NCBI RefSeq assembly: GCF_010672525.1
Contig: NZ_JAAHGH010000008.1
Coordinates: 135,607 to 199,606 of the forward strand
Length of the DNA: 64,000 nucleotides
Direction of reading: 5' to 3'
Source: Okeania sp. SIO2B3
GTDB taxonomy: Bacteria; Cyanobacteriota; Cyanobacteriia; Cyanobacteriales; Microcoleaceae
The position numbers and the translations under genes were made by a program. Position 1 is the first letter of the stretch; every line of letters starts with the position of its first letter. A model generated the notes under the pieces. The model had not been told where the DNA came from, did no database searches, and was given only the letters and a program-made list of their open reading frames with translations. Below, piece by piece: positions 1 to 8,531 of the stretch.

Positions 1-92
1 GTTTCGCGATCGCGAACCCTTTATGAGAATAATTATTATGAGAAAAACATTTAATTTTTTAAAGGGATTATATCTTTTAAACTCTTACCCCA

Positions 93-1274
93 CAATGCTT
101 TTGAGGCGCTTGTCACCCCGTGAGGTTCGTATGTTTAATTCTTTAGGTACTTTTTTTCCACAATTTGAGCAATCTTGGCTAGTATTTCTGGGGTTCACTG
201 CTATGGTTTTCACCTCCAGCATTTCCGGCTTTGACAGTTAAAATAGTTAGAAATTGTCTCCCCAAACGCATCATTAATTGACTTACTCAAACGAGTCAAT
301 GCTTGCCCTTTTATATTTAAGTTTGCCTCCGGCACGCTGCTCCGCGTCTACATGGGCGATAACTTCAGTTTTTGATAACAACTCATTTGCTGTTTTAAAG
401 TGGAAATCTTTACGTCGATCGGCTACCTTTTTATGTTGTTTAGCAACAACTAGAAGAGCTTTTAACCATCTTTTACTACCTTTTTTATTTCGAGATCAAC
501 GTTTTTGTAGAGTATTTAATCGTTTCTGAGATTAGCGATAGTATTGAGGGATGGGGATAGACTCTCCTTCACTTGTTACTAAGAATTTATTCAGCCCCAT
601 ATCAATTCCCAGAGTGTTTTTTAATGTAGGTTCAACTTTACTTGTTAAAGCTGGAACTGATTTTTCTTCTAGGGATAAAGTCATTTCAGTTATCAGTTAT
701 CAGTACCTCTGCCTGTTTGCGCAGCATTCCGCAGGAAAGCATACGTGAATTGAAATATTAAACTTTATTTTCTCTTGGTCAATTGGAGGACAGCGCAGGT
801 TTCCTAGCCATCCGGATACCGCTTTTTTCCTATTAAAAGGGGAGGCTTCAAGGCGCGAATTATTTAATTATTAATTATTAATTATTAATTATTAAGGTAA
901 CGTCCAATTCCATTAAACCTTGGTTTCCCTAATTTATGTCCATTTTTGTCTGCTTTAAACCATCTATCAAAGGCCAGTTGTACCCGTTTTACGCAGTCTT
1001 GCAAAACCTGAGAATGAATTAGCTTATACTCAGGAAACTTATCTTTGGTATTGACCAAATCTCGTTTTTGAGAGTAATAATCTGGATGATCTCTGAGTTG
1101 AGGAATAGGCATCACTAAGAGGCAAGCGTTAATTGGACAACGGTTTTCTGACCACCACGAGAACCGCTCGCTTAACCGATAGTTGTACTGCCGACGCAAC
1201 AATTCCAACCACATTTCTATTGTGGCTATTTGTTCTTTTTTGGACCTTAATTTATATTGGTAGGCAGTGCGCAT
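93..1274 (-). pseudogene. tnpB: Decayed TnpB (IS200/IS605-type) nuclease gene
   Basis: This is a remnant of the same TnpB family as the full-length gene at 21471-22718. The N-terminal 120 or so codons (1274 down to about 900) begin MRTAYQYKLRSKKEQ and match the intact protein almost residue for residue. The reading then breaks where an A/T-rich repeat with TTAATTA arms (about 741-895) is inserted. It resumes with the RuvC-I part (GIDMG, about 600-670), and ends with the first half of the zinc ribbon (QDCSNCG) near 150-190, read in shifted frames. A short GC-rich repeat has replaced the residues around the RuvC-II glutamate near 330-355. There are no open frames long enough for function. The DNA-guided nuclease role is known for the TnpB family; this copy is dead. 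Confidence 0.85.
741..895 (-). repeat. MITE-like dispersed repeat R1, copy inside the TnpB pseudogene
   Basis: It has a TTAATTATTAATT-type arm followed by the recurrent core 'cgccttgaagcctcccc' plus 'ttttctcttggtcaattgg'. The same parts, in the other orientation, occur at 12866-13052. Here it interrupts the TnpB remnant between the N-terminal part and the RuvC-I part. Confidence 0.6.
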
Positions 1275-1443
1275 TGTGGAAAATTTCCGGGGTTATTGCA
1301 ATATCATAATACAGGTTTTTTAACCAGGGCGAAAGCTTCTGCTGGGATGGTATGCAAATTGAATGGGCATCTGACTTATTCAATTTGCTGCCAATTTAGC
1401 TAAAAATATCTTAGATTTTAACAAAACTTTAGAGGTAAAAAAA

Positions 1444-2037
1444 ATGAAATTTACACCACCAATGACAATGATGGATTTTTTTCTCAAAAGTGAGGGAATA
1501 TGGTTTTCTCAACGTACTGTCCATCATTTTGATTCTGTTCAAGATGAGTCAGGAAAATCTAATTTTATCGTCAAAGTTTTAACAAAAGATGACCCGAAAA
1601 TTTTGGAAGTTTGTGAACAACAAAATGTCAATCCAGCTTTAGCAACAGGTGGTGCAAGTTTTAACTGGCAAGATAATTTAGATAATGATGAACCTAATCC
1701 AAATTATGCTGCTATTTTAGTAGATATTCCTGATTCGGAAACAGGCTTAACTGGAAAATTTTTGCGTAATCGTGGTTATGTTGAAGGTATTCCTGTAGTG
1801 GGTAGATATCATTTTGCTAAAGATGGAGTCTTGACAATTGATACAGAATATGAAAGAAATCAAGGACAAGAACGTTGTTGGTTTCTGACAGATGATTTTC
1901 GAGTCAGAGTTAGTACAGTGCGAATGATGAATGGTGTTAATTTGATGGCCTATTGTTCCGAACGTCGTTGTATTACTCGCAAACAATTAGAAGCAATGAG
2001 TCACCTTCTCCGCGCTAAAGCGACGGAGCTTGGGTAA
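1444..2037 (+). CDS. CpcS/CpeS-family phycobiliprotein bilin lyase, C-terminus altered by an insertion
   Basis: This 197-residue protein belongs to the CpcS/CpeS lyases, which attach phycoerythrobilin or phycocyanobilin to cysteines of phycobiliproteins. Visible family signatures are the start MxxxDFFxxSEGxWFSQRTVHHF (residues about 10-28), ESGKSN, the GGASFNWQ segment, the 'GKFLRNRGYVEG' segment near residue 104, and the closing SERRC. The start follows a purine-rich AGAGGTAAAAAAA. Residues after about 186 are encoded by sequence that folds into the hairpins of the adjacent IsrB element, so the natural C-terminus was probably replaced by about ten foreign residues. Which bilin and which subunit it serves cannot be read from sequence. 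A canonical CpeS is present separately at 17623-18165. Confidence 0.88.
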   Translation: MKFTPPMTMMDFFLKSEGIWFSQRTVHHFDSVQDESGKSNFIVKVLTKDDPKILEVCEQQNVNPALATGGASFNWQDNLDNDEPNPNYAAILVDIPDSETGLTGKFLRNRGYVEGIPVVGRYHFAKDGVLTIDTEYERNQGQERCWFLTDDFRVRVSTVRMMNGVNLMAYCSERRCITRKQLEAMSHLLRAKATELG

Positions 2038-2208
2038 CCCAATACCCAACGAAGAGGTGGTTAGACCAAGCCTAATACGCACACCTCCAGATATTTCCCT
2101 AGTCTGGATTACCTGTGGGCTTCTTTGGGTAGAGGCATCGCGTAGCTGCGAGACACAACGTATTAGGGGGTCATAGGGACATACAACTAATTTAGGATTA
2201 TCTCCAAA
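2001..2208 (+). ncRNA. Putative omega-RNA leader of the IsrB element
   Basis: About 200 nt directly upstream of the isrB start folds into an ordered set of helices visible by eye. CTCCGCGCT (2008-2016) pairs with AGCG-A-CGGAG (2019-2028). TTGGGT (2030-2035) pairs with ACCCAA (2044-2049). CACCT (2002-2006) pairs with AGGTG (2055-2059) around both. The nine-base CCTAATACG (2071-2079) pairs with CGTATTAGG (2159-2167) and encloses TCCAGA/TCTGGA (2086-2091/2103-2108) and TCGC/GCGA (2138-2141/2148-2151). IscB and IsrB omega-RNAs are known to be encoded upstream of the nuclease, with the guide at the 5' end taken from the flanking DNA. Here that would be the end of the bilin lyase gene just before 2001. 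Confidence 0.6.
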
Positions 2209-3387
2209 ATGACTAGAGTTCCTGTACAAAACCCAGACGGTACGCCAGCGATGTCCACCAAAGCATCACGGGCACGTCGTTGGGTAAGAGATGGCAAAGC
2301 CACAGGACACTGGAATGATGCTGGCATTTACTACGTCCGCTTAGTCGTTGAGCCATCAGGTCGCAAGGTTCAGAAGGTAACAATAGGGGTAGACCCAGGC
2401 AAGTCCTACACAAATATTGCCGTACAGTCGGCCAAAGCCACCCTTTATTTAGCTCACCTGGTTCTGCCGTTTCAGCGGGTAAAAGAACGGATAGGTGCAG
2501 CCACGATCAAGAACGGAAAAGTTATCAAAAATGCTCGTGGTCGTGCCCTTCATCGTCGAGTGAGGCGTGGCCAACGGATTAATCGGAAAATCCCTTTCGA
2601 GCAACGTGCCCACCGCCAGAAGCGGTTTGATAACCGTAGGCGTGATGGCAAGATAGCTCCATCAATTCGAGCTGCAAGGGAGATGGATCTCAGGATAGTG
2701 AGTGAGCTATCCAAAATCTATCCAGTAGGCAGCATCGTTTATGAGGTCATCAAAGCCGATGTAGATTTAACTAGCGGTAGGAGGGGAGCGCGTTCTGGCA
2801 AAGGGTTCTCTCCTGTGATGGTCGGGCAGAAATGGGCGATAAAGCAATTGCAGTCTATTGCAACAGTTAAGACCGTCTTAGGCTGGCAGAAAAATGGTAA
2901 TGGTACAAGTCAAATCCGCAAGCATTTGGAACTGACAAAAATCAAAGACAAGAAGGCTCAAACACCAGAGTCTCATGCAGTAGATGGGATAGCCCTAGCT
3001 GCTACAGAGTTCATTAGGTTTGGACTGGTACCCAAGATTGGCTACGACTTGCATACATGGATTGGGTCTGTCACCATTACCTCTGCACCATTCAGGACGA
3101 TCGCTAGACCTGAATACTTTCGTAGAGCATTGCATTTTGACAAGGCTGACAAGGGAGGAAAACGCAAGCGTAAGGGTGGAACCATTACCCCATTTGATGT
3201 GCGCTGTGGCGATCGAGTCATGGCTACCAAGTCTGGTGAAACAGTGATTGGCTGGGTAGGTGGTTATACCCAGACAGCCAAGTCCAAAAATATCAGTGTG
3301 TATGACCACAACTCGAAACGGTTAGGACAATACGCACCAAGTAAAGTAAGGCTCATTCGGAGGTCGAACAAGTTATGTGTAGCGTAA
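2209..3387 (+). CDS. isrB: IsrB-like RNA-guided nuclease (HNH-less IscB relative)
   Basis: The protein has 392 residues. It begins with the short N-terminal RRxRR-type module seen in IscB/IsrB (STKASRARRWVRDGKA, residues 16-31). RuvC-I is GVDPGKS with Asp62. An Arg-rich bridge helix follows (about 110-150, RALHRRVRRGQRINRK), then RuvC-II with Glu in VYEVIKADVD (about 178) and RuvC-III in ESHAVDGIALAA (about 253-263). Only about 70 residues separate RuvC-II from RuvC-III and none form an HNH motif, which separates IsrB from IscB. The C-terminal 120 residues (KRKRKGGTITPF, GDRVMA, KRLGQYAPSKVRLIRRSN) match the family's C-terminal target-recognition region. IsrB proteins are known as omega-RNA guided nickases. 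All RuvC acidic residues are present, so the gene looks intact. Confidence 0.85.
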   Translation: MTRVPVQNPDGTPAMSTKASRARRWVRDGKATGHWNDAGIYYVRLVVEPSGRKVQKVTIGVDPGKSYTNIAVQSAKATLYLAHLVLPFQRVKERIGAATIKNGKVIKNARGRALHRRVRRGQRINRKIPFEQRAHRQKRFDNRRRDGKIAPSIRAAREMDLRIVSELSKIYPVGSIVYEVIKADVDLTSGRRGARSGKGFSPVMVGQKWAIKQLQSIATVKTVLGWQKNGNGTSQIRKHLELTKIKDKKAQTPESHAVDGIALAATEFIRFGLVPKIGYDLHTWIGSVTITSAPFRTIARPEYFRRALHFDKADKGGKRKRKGGTITPFDVRCGDRVMATKSGETVIGWVGGYTQTAKSKNISVYDHNSKRLGQYAPSKVRLIRRSNKLCVA

Positions 3388-3431
3388 GGGCAACTCAAGC
3401 CACACCAGCTGCTTTTCGGACTTGCACTCAA

Positions 3432-3454
3432 GGGATAGGGATTCCCAGTATCCC
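3432..3454. other. Terminal hairpin of the IsrB element
   Basis: GGGATA at 3432-3437 is complementary to TATCCC at 3449-3454 around an 11-nt loop. A subterminal imperfect palindrome near the right end is usual for IS200/IS605-type elements. It could also terminate transcription, but no T-run follows. Confidence 0.45.
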
Positions 3455-3555
3455 GGATTGTTGACAAGAATGTTGCAAGAAATTTAAGTTAATATTCTGA
3501 AATAATCCAGTATATCCAATTAATATCGATCATCGTGTTATAACCTTAACCTTAC

Positions 3556-5544
3556 TTATTTCAAAGCTACTGATAACCAACTATTAAATAATTCTTGATG
3601 ATTGACAACCCATTCTTCAGCATGACGGCGAATATCTACAGGTTTATTCTCCCCATTTTTAACTTTTTCTTGTTGGAGGTTGACATCCTGAAGCGGAATT
3701 TGGATCTGTTCAAATAAACTTTTCGCAACTGGATTATCCTGCAAAAAATTCTTATTTGCTAATATCCCGACTCTATCGACTGGAACACCAAGATTTTTTC
3801 CATTCACTGAAGTATCTTTTTCAGTCAAGTCTCCCTGACTTTCTAATAAGGATGTAAAAGGAACACCCAACCATTCCACATCCTCCTCAACTTTTAAAAT
3901 TGAAGCTAACCAATGAGGAGTCCAAGTAAAATAAAGAATAGGTTTACCTTGCCGATAACGGGTCAAAGTATCTACCATTAAAGAAGAATAATCTCCTTCA
4001 ATCTGCTCAACAGTATCTTCAAGTCCGTAAACCTGTAGATGATGATTTATTACTCTTTCACATATCCAACCAGCAGTACAACCTATTAAATTTGCCTTAC
4101 CATCACCATCTGAATCAAAAAGTTTAGCAATTTTTGGATCTTTGAGTTGTGATAAATCAGTAATATTATATTTCTCAGCCGTTTGTTTATCTATCTGATA
4201 CCCCGCTTGACAATCAGAAATAAGTGTTCCAACCCGTTCTAACTTATCTTCCCCACCATTCTTGTCAAAAAATTCTTTGTGGGCAACTTGCCAATGGACA
4301 CCAGTAAAGTCCACATCATTATTACTAACAGCAATGTGCATTGCCGGAACATTCAATTGTTTTGGTCTTTTCACCTGATAGCCTAATTTCTCCAGCCCAA
4401 TATTCACAATCTCTGTCACAAATATACCGGATGTTTCCAGACCAGAAGTAGAACGGACAATTACTCCATTCCCTGGCAATGCTTCATTTTTTGAGTTTAT
4501 AGTAGTTTGGGACATTAATTGCCAGCTAGTAACACCAACCAGCAAAGCAACCAAAATACTTATCCCTAGAGTTGTGCCTTTTTTTTTGGAAAAGCCACGA
4601 GACCGGCACCATCCAATTAAACCTCGCTCTTGCCAAGAAAGAACATTTCCCTGACTAATAGCTTGAGTGATACGGTCGAGCATCACCGCAATTAAAACAA
4701 TACCCAAACCACCTACAGCAGCTAGTCCGACATTTAAACGACCGAGACCTTGCAATACCATTTGTCCTAATCCCTCTACCCCAATCATTGAGGTGACAAC
4801 TGACATTGATAAGGCCAACAAAATTGCTTGATTTGTGCCAGCCAAAATAGTAGGCAAAGCTAAAGGAATTTGTACTTCTAATAAAACTTGTTGGGGAGTT
4901 GAGCCAAAAGCTAAAGCTGCTTCTACTGCTTCTGGAGATACTTGCCTAATGCCCAGATTTGTCAGACGAATTAGAGGGGGGACTGCAAAAACAAATGTGG
5001 CAATAATGCCGGAAACTTCTCCAATCCCAAATAACATTACTACAGGTACTAGGTAGACGAAACTGGGAAGAGTTTGCATCGCATCTAGGAGGGGACGTAA
5101 TATTTTGTTGAAGCGATCGCTAATGGCACTAATAATACCTAAAGGAATACCTACCAGCATACAAAATATTACGGCTGTTAGAACCAGGGCCAGGGAAACC
5201 ATTGCTGCTTCCCAAGCACCACAAAAACCAATTATACAAAGAGCGATAATGCTGTAAATGGCTATTTTTCTTCCTGCTAGTTGCCAGACTAGAAGGGCAA
5301 TAATTATGAGAAAAATCAAGGGGGGAATAGCAATAAAACCAGATTTAACTATTTCCAGAGTATTTTTTATGGGTAAGCTGATAGTTTGAAAGAGGGGACG
5401 AAAGTTATCAACTATAAAATTAACAGTATTGTTAACCCATTCGTCTAGGGGTAAAGTGTAAAACTGGAAAGGATTTAATACTTTTTCTAAGTCTCCTTGA
5501 GTTTCAGCTATGAAGTAGTGAGGCAAATAATTCAAAATCAACAC
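3556..5544 (-). CDS. Glycine betaine/proline-type ABC transporter, permease fused to substrate-binding protein
   Basis: This 662-residue fusion has a GTG start. Residues about 1-305 form an OpuAB/ProW-type permease: several membrane segments and the EAA-type loop VEAALAFGSTPQQVLLEVQIPLALPTI, split above as AFGSTPQQVLLEVQIPLALP. Residues about 340-655 form an OpuAC/ProX-type binding domain, tethered by a membrane segment near residue 325. It shows GVHWQVAHKEFFD and GCTAGWICE, which supply aromatic side chains typical of quaternary-ammonium binding. The likely role is uptake of glycine betaine or a similar osmolyte at the plasma membrane, with the ATPase at 11182-12387. The two genes were probably adjacent originally, because a decayed copy of the ATPase gene's 3' end lies 30 bp upstream of this start. 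The exact substrate is inferred. Confidence 0.88.
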   Translation of the reverse strand: MLILNYLPHYFIAETQGDLEKVLNPFQFYTLPLDEWVNNTVNFIVDNFRPLFQTISLPIKNTLEIVKSGFIAIPPLIFLIIIALLVWQLAGRKIAIYSIIALCIIGFCGAWEAAMVSLALVLTAVIFCMLVGIPLGIISAISDRFNKILRPLLDAMQTLPSFVYLVPVVMLFGIGEVSGIIATFVFAVPPLIRLTNLGIRQVSPEAVEAALAFGSTPQQVLLEVQIPLALPTILAGTNQAILLALSMSVVTSMIGVEGLGQMVLQGLGRLNVGLAAVGGLGIVLIAVMLDRITQAISQGNVLSWQERGLIGWCRSRGFSKKKGTTLGISILVALLVGVTSWQLMSQTTINSKNEALPGNGVIVRSTSGLETSGIFVTEIVNIGLEKLGYQVKRPKQLNVPAMHIAVSNNDVDFTGVHWQVAHKEFFDKNGGEDKLERVGTLISDCQAGYQIDKQTAEKYNITDLSQLKDPKIAKLFDSDGDGKANLIGCTAGWICERVINHHLQVYGLEDTVEQIEGDYSSLMVDTLTRYRQGKPILYFTWTPHWLASILKVEEDVEWLGVPFTSLLESQGDLTEKDTSVNGKNLGVPVDRVGILANKNFLQDNPVAKSLFEQIQIPLQDVNLQQEKVKNGENKPVDIRRHAEEWVVNHQELFNSWLSVALK

Positions 5545-5574
5545 AATTGACTATGCTCCTAGTAATGTTTGGTT

Positions 5575-5710
5575 TAATCCAAATTTTGATTTGGTTGCCC
5601 CAAACTTGTAAGTACATCAACTGCTTCTACCATAACTTGAAATTCTTTTTTTTTGTGCTTAACCACTGCTAGGGGAAATTCTTGTTTGTCAAAGTAAAAA
5701 TATTTTCTAG
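5575..5710 (-). pseudogene. Remnant of the 3' end of the osmolyte ABC ATPase gene
   Basis: Translated on the minus strand this reads FDKQEFPLAVV, then KKKEFQVMVEAVDVLTSLG. It matches the last CBS domain of the intact ATPase at 11182-12387 (KQGFPVAVV, EKEFKGMVEASDVVTSLR), with one frameshift near its start and a stop after about 10 more codons. It lies immediately upstream of the permease/binding-protein gene, where the ATPase gene would be expected in an ordinary opuA operon. Confidence 0.85.
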
Positions 5711-5799
5711 GCAAGTATAAATAGGGTTTGCTGATTAATTCTAAAAGTATTTACTGATATTGGTTTTAGCGTTTTAGAGTTGAAAAAAGTGCGCCTGTT

Positions 5800-6025
5800 T
5801 TCGGTAGAAAAAGCTCAAAAAGCTAGTATCTTAGGATGATTATGGCAGAAAAATTGAGAGACAATTCTTAACTCCTACCTCTTCGCTCATTCCCATTTCT
5901 CCTGTCTTCCCCTCCCCTCCTGGGAGGGGTTAGGGGTGGGTTGGGAGGGGGAGGGGCGAGGGTGGGGTTGTCTCCTGTCTCCTACCCTCACCCATAAGAC
6001 TTTTTCAGCAAACCCTAAATATTTA
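5800..6025. repeat. Dispersed repeat R2, copy 1 (left arm of an inverted pair)
   Basis: It carries the string of blocks 'gctcaaaaagctagtatcttagg', 'ctcattcccatttctcctgtc', 'cccctcctgggaggggttag' and 'gactttttcagcaaaccc'. The same blocks appear inverted at 6525-6725 and in direct orientation at 31340-31715. The two arms here flank the zinc-ribbon gene at 6064-6492. Confidence 0.7.
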
Positions 6026-6063
6026 CTATTTGTTTCATCAGAATTTTTATGTGGAGATACTAG

Positions 6064-6492
6064 CTAAAATGACCACTTATCAAAAAAGTTTTTAATTACT
6101 TCTTGAGCTTTTGATACTGTTGTACTCAAGGCTTTTGCAATATCATAACTAATATTATGAACCCATTGCTGAAATGAATTTTGAGATTTAGAGGCAATAG
6201 TTCTTTCAAAACTATCCATTTCGTTTATTTTTTGTAGTAAGCGTTGTCTTAATAATTGAGTAGTTGAGAGAGCATCTTCTACTTCTGAGGCATAAAATTG
6301 ATACCCACAAGAACAGTAGAATTTACTATCAAGAATATGCCAGTTATCCCTGCAAGATTCACATTTAACTTGTCTTTTATAGGGTTCAACTAATAATTGA
6401 CCGTTAAAAGTACAACCTCTATGATAATTTTTACCCCATTGTTTACCACAACTAGGGCATTTAGGAAAGAGAAATGCTATCCATTCACTCAT
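6064..6492 (-). CDS. Small zinc-ribbon-like protein of unknown function
   Basis: The protein has 142 residues and is not recognised as a named family. The N-terminal half holds three cysteine pairs spaced like treble/zinc ribbons (CPSCG near residue 12, CESC near 44, CSCG near 60), then about 70 residues predicted helical and ending in an amphipathic KNFFDKWSF. The gene sits between two inverted copies of repeat R2, downstream of a truncated GTPase gene on the same strand. No membrane segment or signal peptide is visible. The metal-binding reading follows from the cysteine spacing only. Confidence 0.6.
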   Translation of the reverse strand: MSEWIAFLFPKCPSCGKQWGKNYHRGCTFNGQLLVEPYKRQVKCESCRDNWHILDSKFYCSCGYQFYASEVEDALSTTQLLRQRLLQKINEMDSFERTIASKSQNSFQQWVHNISYDIAKALSTTVSKAQEVIKNFFDKWSF

Positions 6493-6524
6493 AATTCTTG
6501 GTGTGAATAAAAATCAAAAACTTG

Positions 6525-6725
6525 ACCTCTACATAGGGTTTGCTGAAAAAGTCTTATGGGTGAGGGTAGGAGACAACCCACCCCTAACCCCTCCCAGGAG
6601 GGGAAGACAGGAGACAGGAGAAAAGGGAATGAGCGAGGAGGTTAGGAGTAAGAATTGTAAGAGTGATTTTTCTGCCCAACTATGCGCCTAAAATACTAAC
6701 TTTTTGAGCGTGAAGATCTGAAAAC
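6525..6725. repeat. Dispersed repeat R2, copy 2 (inverted)
   Basis: This is the reverse complement of the copy at 5800-6025 over most of its length. Its right end overlaps the last codons of the GTPase fragment (6688-7199). It retains an uninterrupted 'ctcaaaaagttagtattttagg' (minus strand), which is the empty site for the MITE inserted in the third copy at 31407-31533. Confidence 0.75.
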
Positions 6726-7199
6726 CAGGCACTGCAATTCGACCCCAAAGATGAATTTCCCTCAATTCTCTTTCTAAATATTGCTGCACAGAAGCGATCG
6801 CCCGATTTTGTGCGTCTAAAATCCACAAAGCAACATCGACATCTTTTAAGACTTTTTCGTAAAGTGCAATATGCTCTCTTTGTTTTAATTGACTCTCACC
6901 TAATCCCGGCATATCATAAGCTACTAAAGCTCCATTAACACCTTCAACTTCACTCAACGAGATTTCCACTCCTCTCGCCTCCTGAGTACAAGCTTCAGTA
7001 TGGCTAACATCAAAACCTGCATTAAAAAGTGCATTGAGGGTAGAGGATTTTCCTACTCCTGTTTCACCAATAAAAGCAAAACGAGGAGGTGGTTCATTAT
7101 CAACTTTTTCTTCAATGATATTGTAGATTTTCTCAAAATCCTCATCTGACATTTTCTGGTCGCCCAGAAGGTCTGTTGCTAAACTTTGAACTAAGCCTC
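6688..7199 (-). pseudogene. Truncated dynamin/Era-like P-loop GTPase
   Basis: The open frame spans 6688-7272, but codons before about 7199 derive from the right end of the neighbouring TnpB element, so the native start is lost. G1 is GETGVGKSS and G3 is DMPGLGES. The reading ends just after 'ALWILDAQNRA', before the G4 (N/T)KxD motif that a functional G domain needs, and the final codons lie in repeat R2. The gene therefore lost both ends, one to an IS insertion and the other to a repeat. Related full-length cyanobacterial GTPases act in membrane or stress functions, but nothing can be said for this remnant. Confidence 0.75.
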
Positions 7200-8531
7200 T
7201 TGACATCCTCTCCGGCCTGAAGGCGCGGAGATTCCTACTGAACCGTAGTTCTTCAGTGGGTTGACGTTTCACAGACTGCTGCTATCTTGACGCTAGTCTT
7301 ACGCTTGCCTCCACGTCCGTTTTTCGTCTCCGAATGCCCTCCGGCGACTAATATGTTTATCGCTGCGTTTTCGTCTCTATCGTGTTTGCTGCCACAGTTT
7401 AGACACTCCCATTCTCGCACCTGAAGGTCTAATTTTCCACCTTTAAAGCCACAATTTGAGCAAATTTGAGAAGTAGGCTCCCAACGACTAATTACTCTAA
7501 AATCACGACCATATTTTTCAGCAATTCCATCTAGGAATGTTCTGAATTGTCTCCATCCTAAATCTGAAATTGCCTTGGATAATTTACGGTTTTTCACCAT
7601 ACCAGAAACGTTTAAATCTTCTAAAACAATTGTTTGGTTTTCACGAATTATTTCAGTAGATAATTTATGTAGAAAATCTGTCAAGCGTATCTTTCAGCTT
7701 GGCATGGAATTTAGCTACTCTAACCCTTGCTTTTTCATACCTTTTAGAGCCTTTAGTTTTATGAGATAATGACTTACTTAACTTTCTTAACTTCTTAATT
7801 CGTTTCTTAAGTGGTTTAGGAGCATCAACCTTTGTACCGTCACTAAGTGTAGCAAAGGTTTTAATACCTAAATCTATACCTACTGAATTATCAGTTTTAG
7901 GTAAAATTTCTGGTTGTATTTCTACTACAAAACTCAAGAAGTATCTATGGGCTGAATCTTTAATTACTGTTACTGATGATGGAGGAGCAGGTAACTCTCA
8001 CAGGCGATACTATTTTCAGCTTTCCAATCTTAGCTAAATAAACTTTATGTTGACCAATTTTAAACCCTCACGAGTGTAAACCTAGCAGTTTGCTTTGATT
8101 TTTTACTTTTGAATATAGGAGGTTTAATAGGTCTACCTTTTCTCTGGCCTTTAGTTGATTTAAAAAAGTTTTGATAAGCCTGGTTTAAATCATTCAAAGA
8201 TTGCTGCAATGGTATAGCAGAAACCTCTGATAACCACTCTCTATTTTCAGTTTTTTTAGCAGATGTAATAAAAAGCTTTTGTAGCTCAGAATTAATGGGT
8301 TTCTTTTCTCCTGATTTATACTTTTCTCGGCAGCAAGTTAGACTATCATTCCAAACCACACGGACACAACCAAATAGCTTGGCTAATTGGTGTTTTTGTC
8401 CCGTTGTGGGATAAATACGATACCTAAATCTAGCTTTCATAATTCCGATCTAAACTAATAATATGATAGCATACTTGTTACTATTTTCATCTATAAAAAG
8501 TCGCCCTAGAAGGGCAAGACTTTAGACCCAC
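7200..8531 (-). mobile_element. IS200/IS605-type element carrying a broken tnpB
   Basis: The right end is near 7200 (minus-strand ...GATGTCAA), preceded by the imperfect hairpin CTCC...GGAG formed by 'ctccgcgccttcaggccggagag'. The left end lies near 8500-8531 and shows the hairpin GCCCT-AGA-AGGGC. It has no tnpA. It inserted into the 5' part of the GTPase gene at 6688-7199. Confidence 0.65.
7253..8440 (-). pseudogene. tnpB: TnpB nuclease gene broken by frameshifts
   Basis: Three consecutive minus-strand pieces belong to one TnpB. Residues from 8440 (MKARFRYRIYPTTGQ) to 8060 are the N-terminal part. 7937-7665 carries RuvC-I GIDLGIKTFATLSDG. 7684-7253 carries RuvC-II VLEDLNVSGM, the zinc ribbon CSNCG/CLNCG and RuvC-III HDRDENAAIN. 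The segment 7940-8059 also contains disrupted coding sequence. All catalytic motifs survive, so the inactivation looks recent: two frameshifts rather than wide decay. The family is phylogenetically distinct from the TnpB at 21471-22718. Confidence 0.85.

Larger units (their letters stand above)
2001..3460 (+). mobile_element. IsrB-type IS200/IS605-like element without transposase
   Basis: The left limit is placed at the start of a nested hairpin array that replaces the end of the bilin lyase gene. The right limit lies just after a hairpin at 3432-3454 (GGGATA paired with TATCCC). It contains a structured leader and one nuclease gene. No TnpA tyrosine transposase is present, so mobility would depend on TnpA supplied elsewhere. 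The exact ends are inferred, because no empty site is available in the window. Confidence 0.6.

Noticed and set aside
6503-6691. 62-residue plus-strand frame (PPLTPPRRGRQ)
   Set aside because: This is the usual chance frame across the CCCCTCCTGGGAGGGG repeat block, seen again at 31516-31765.
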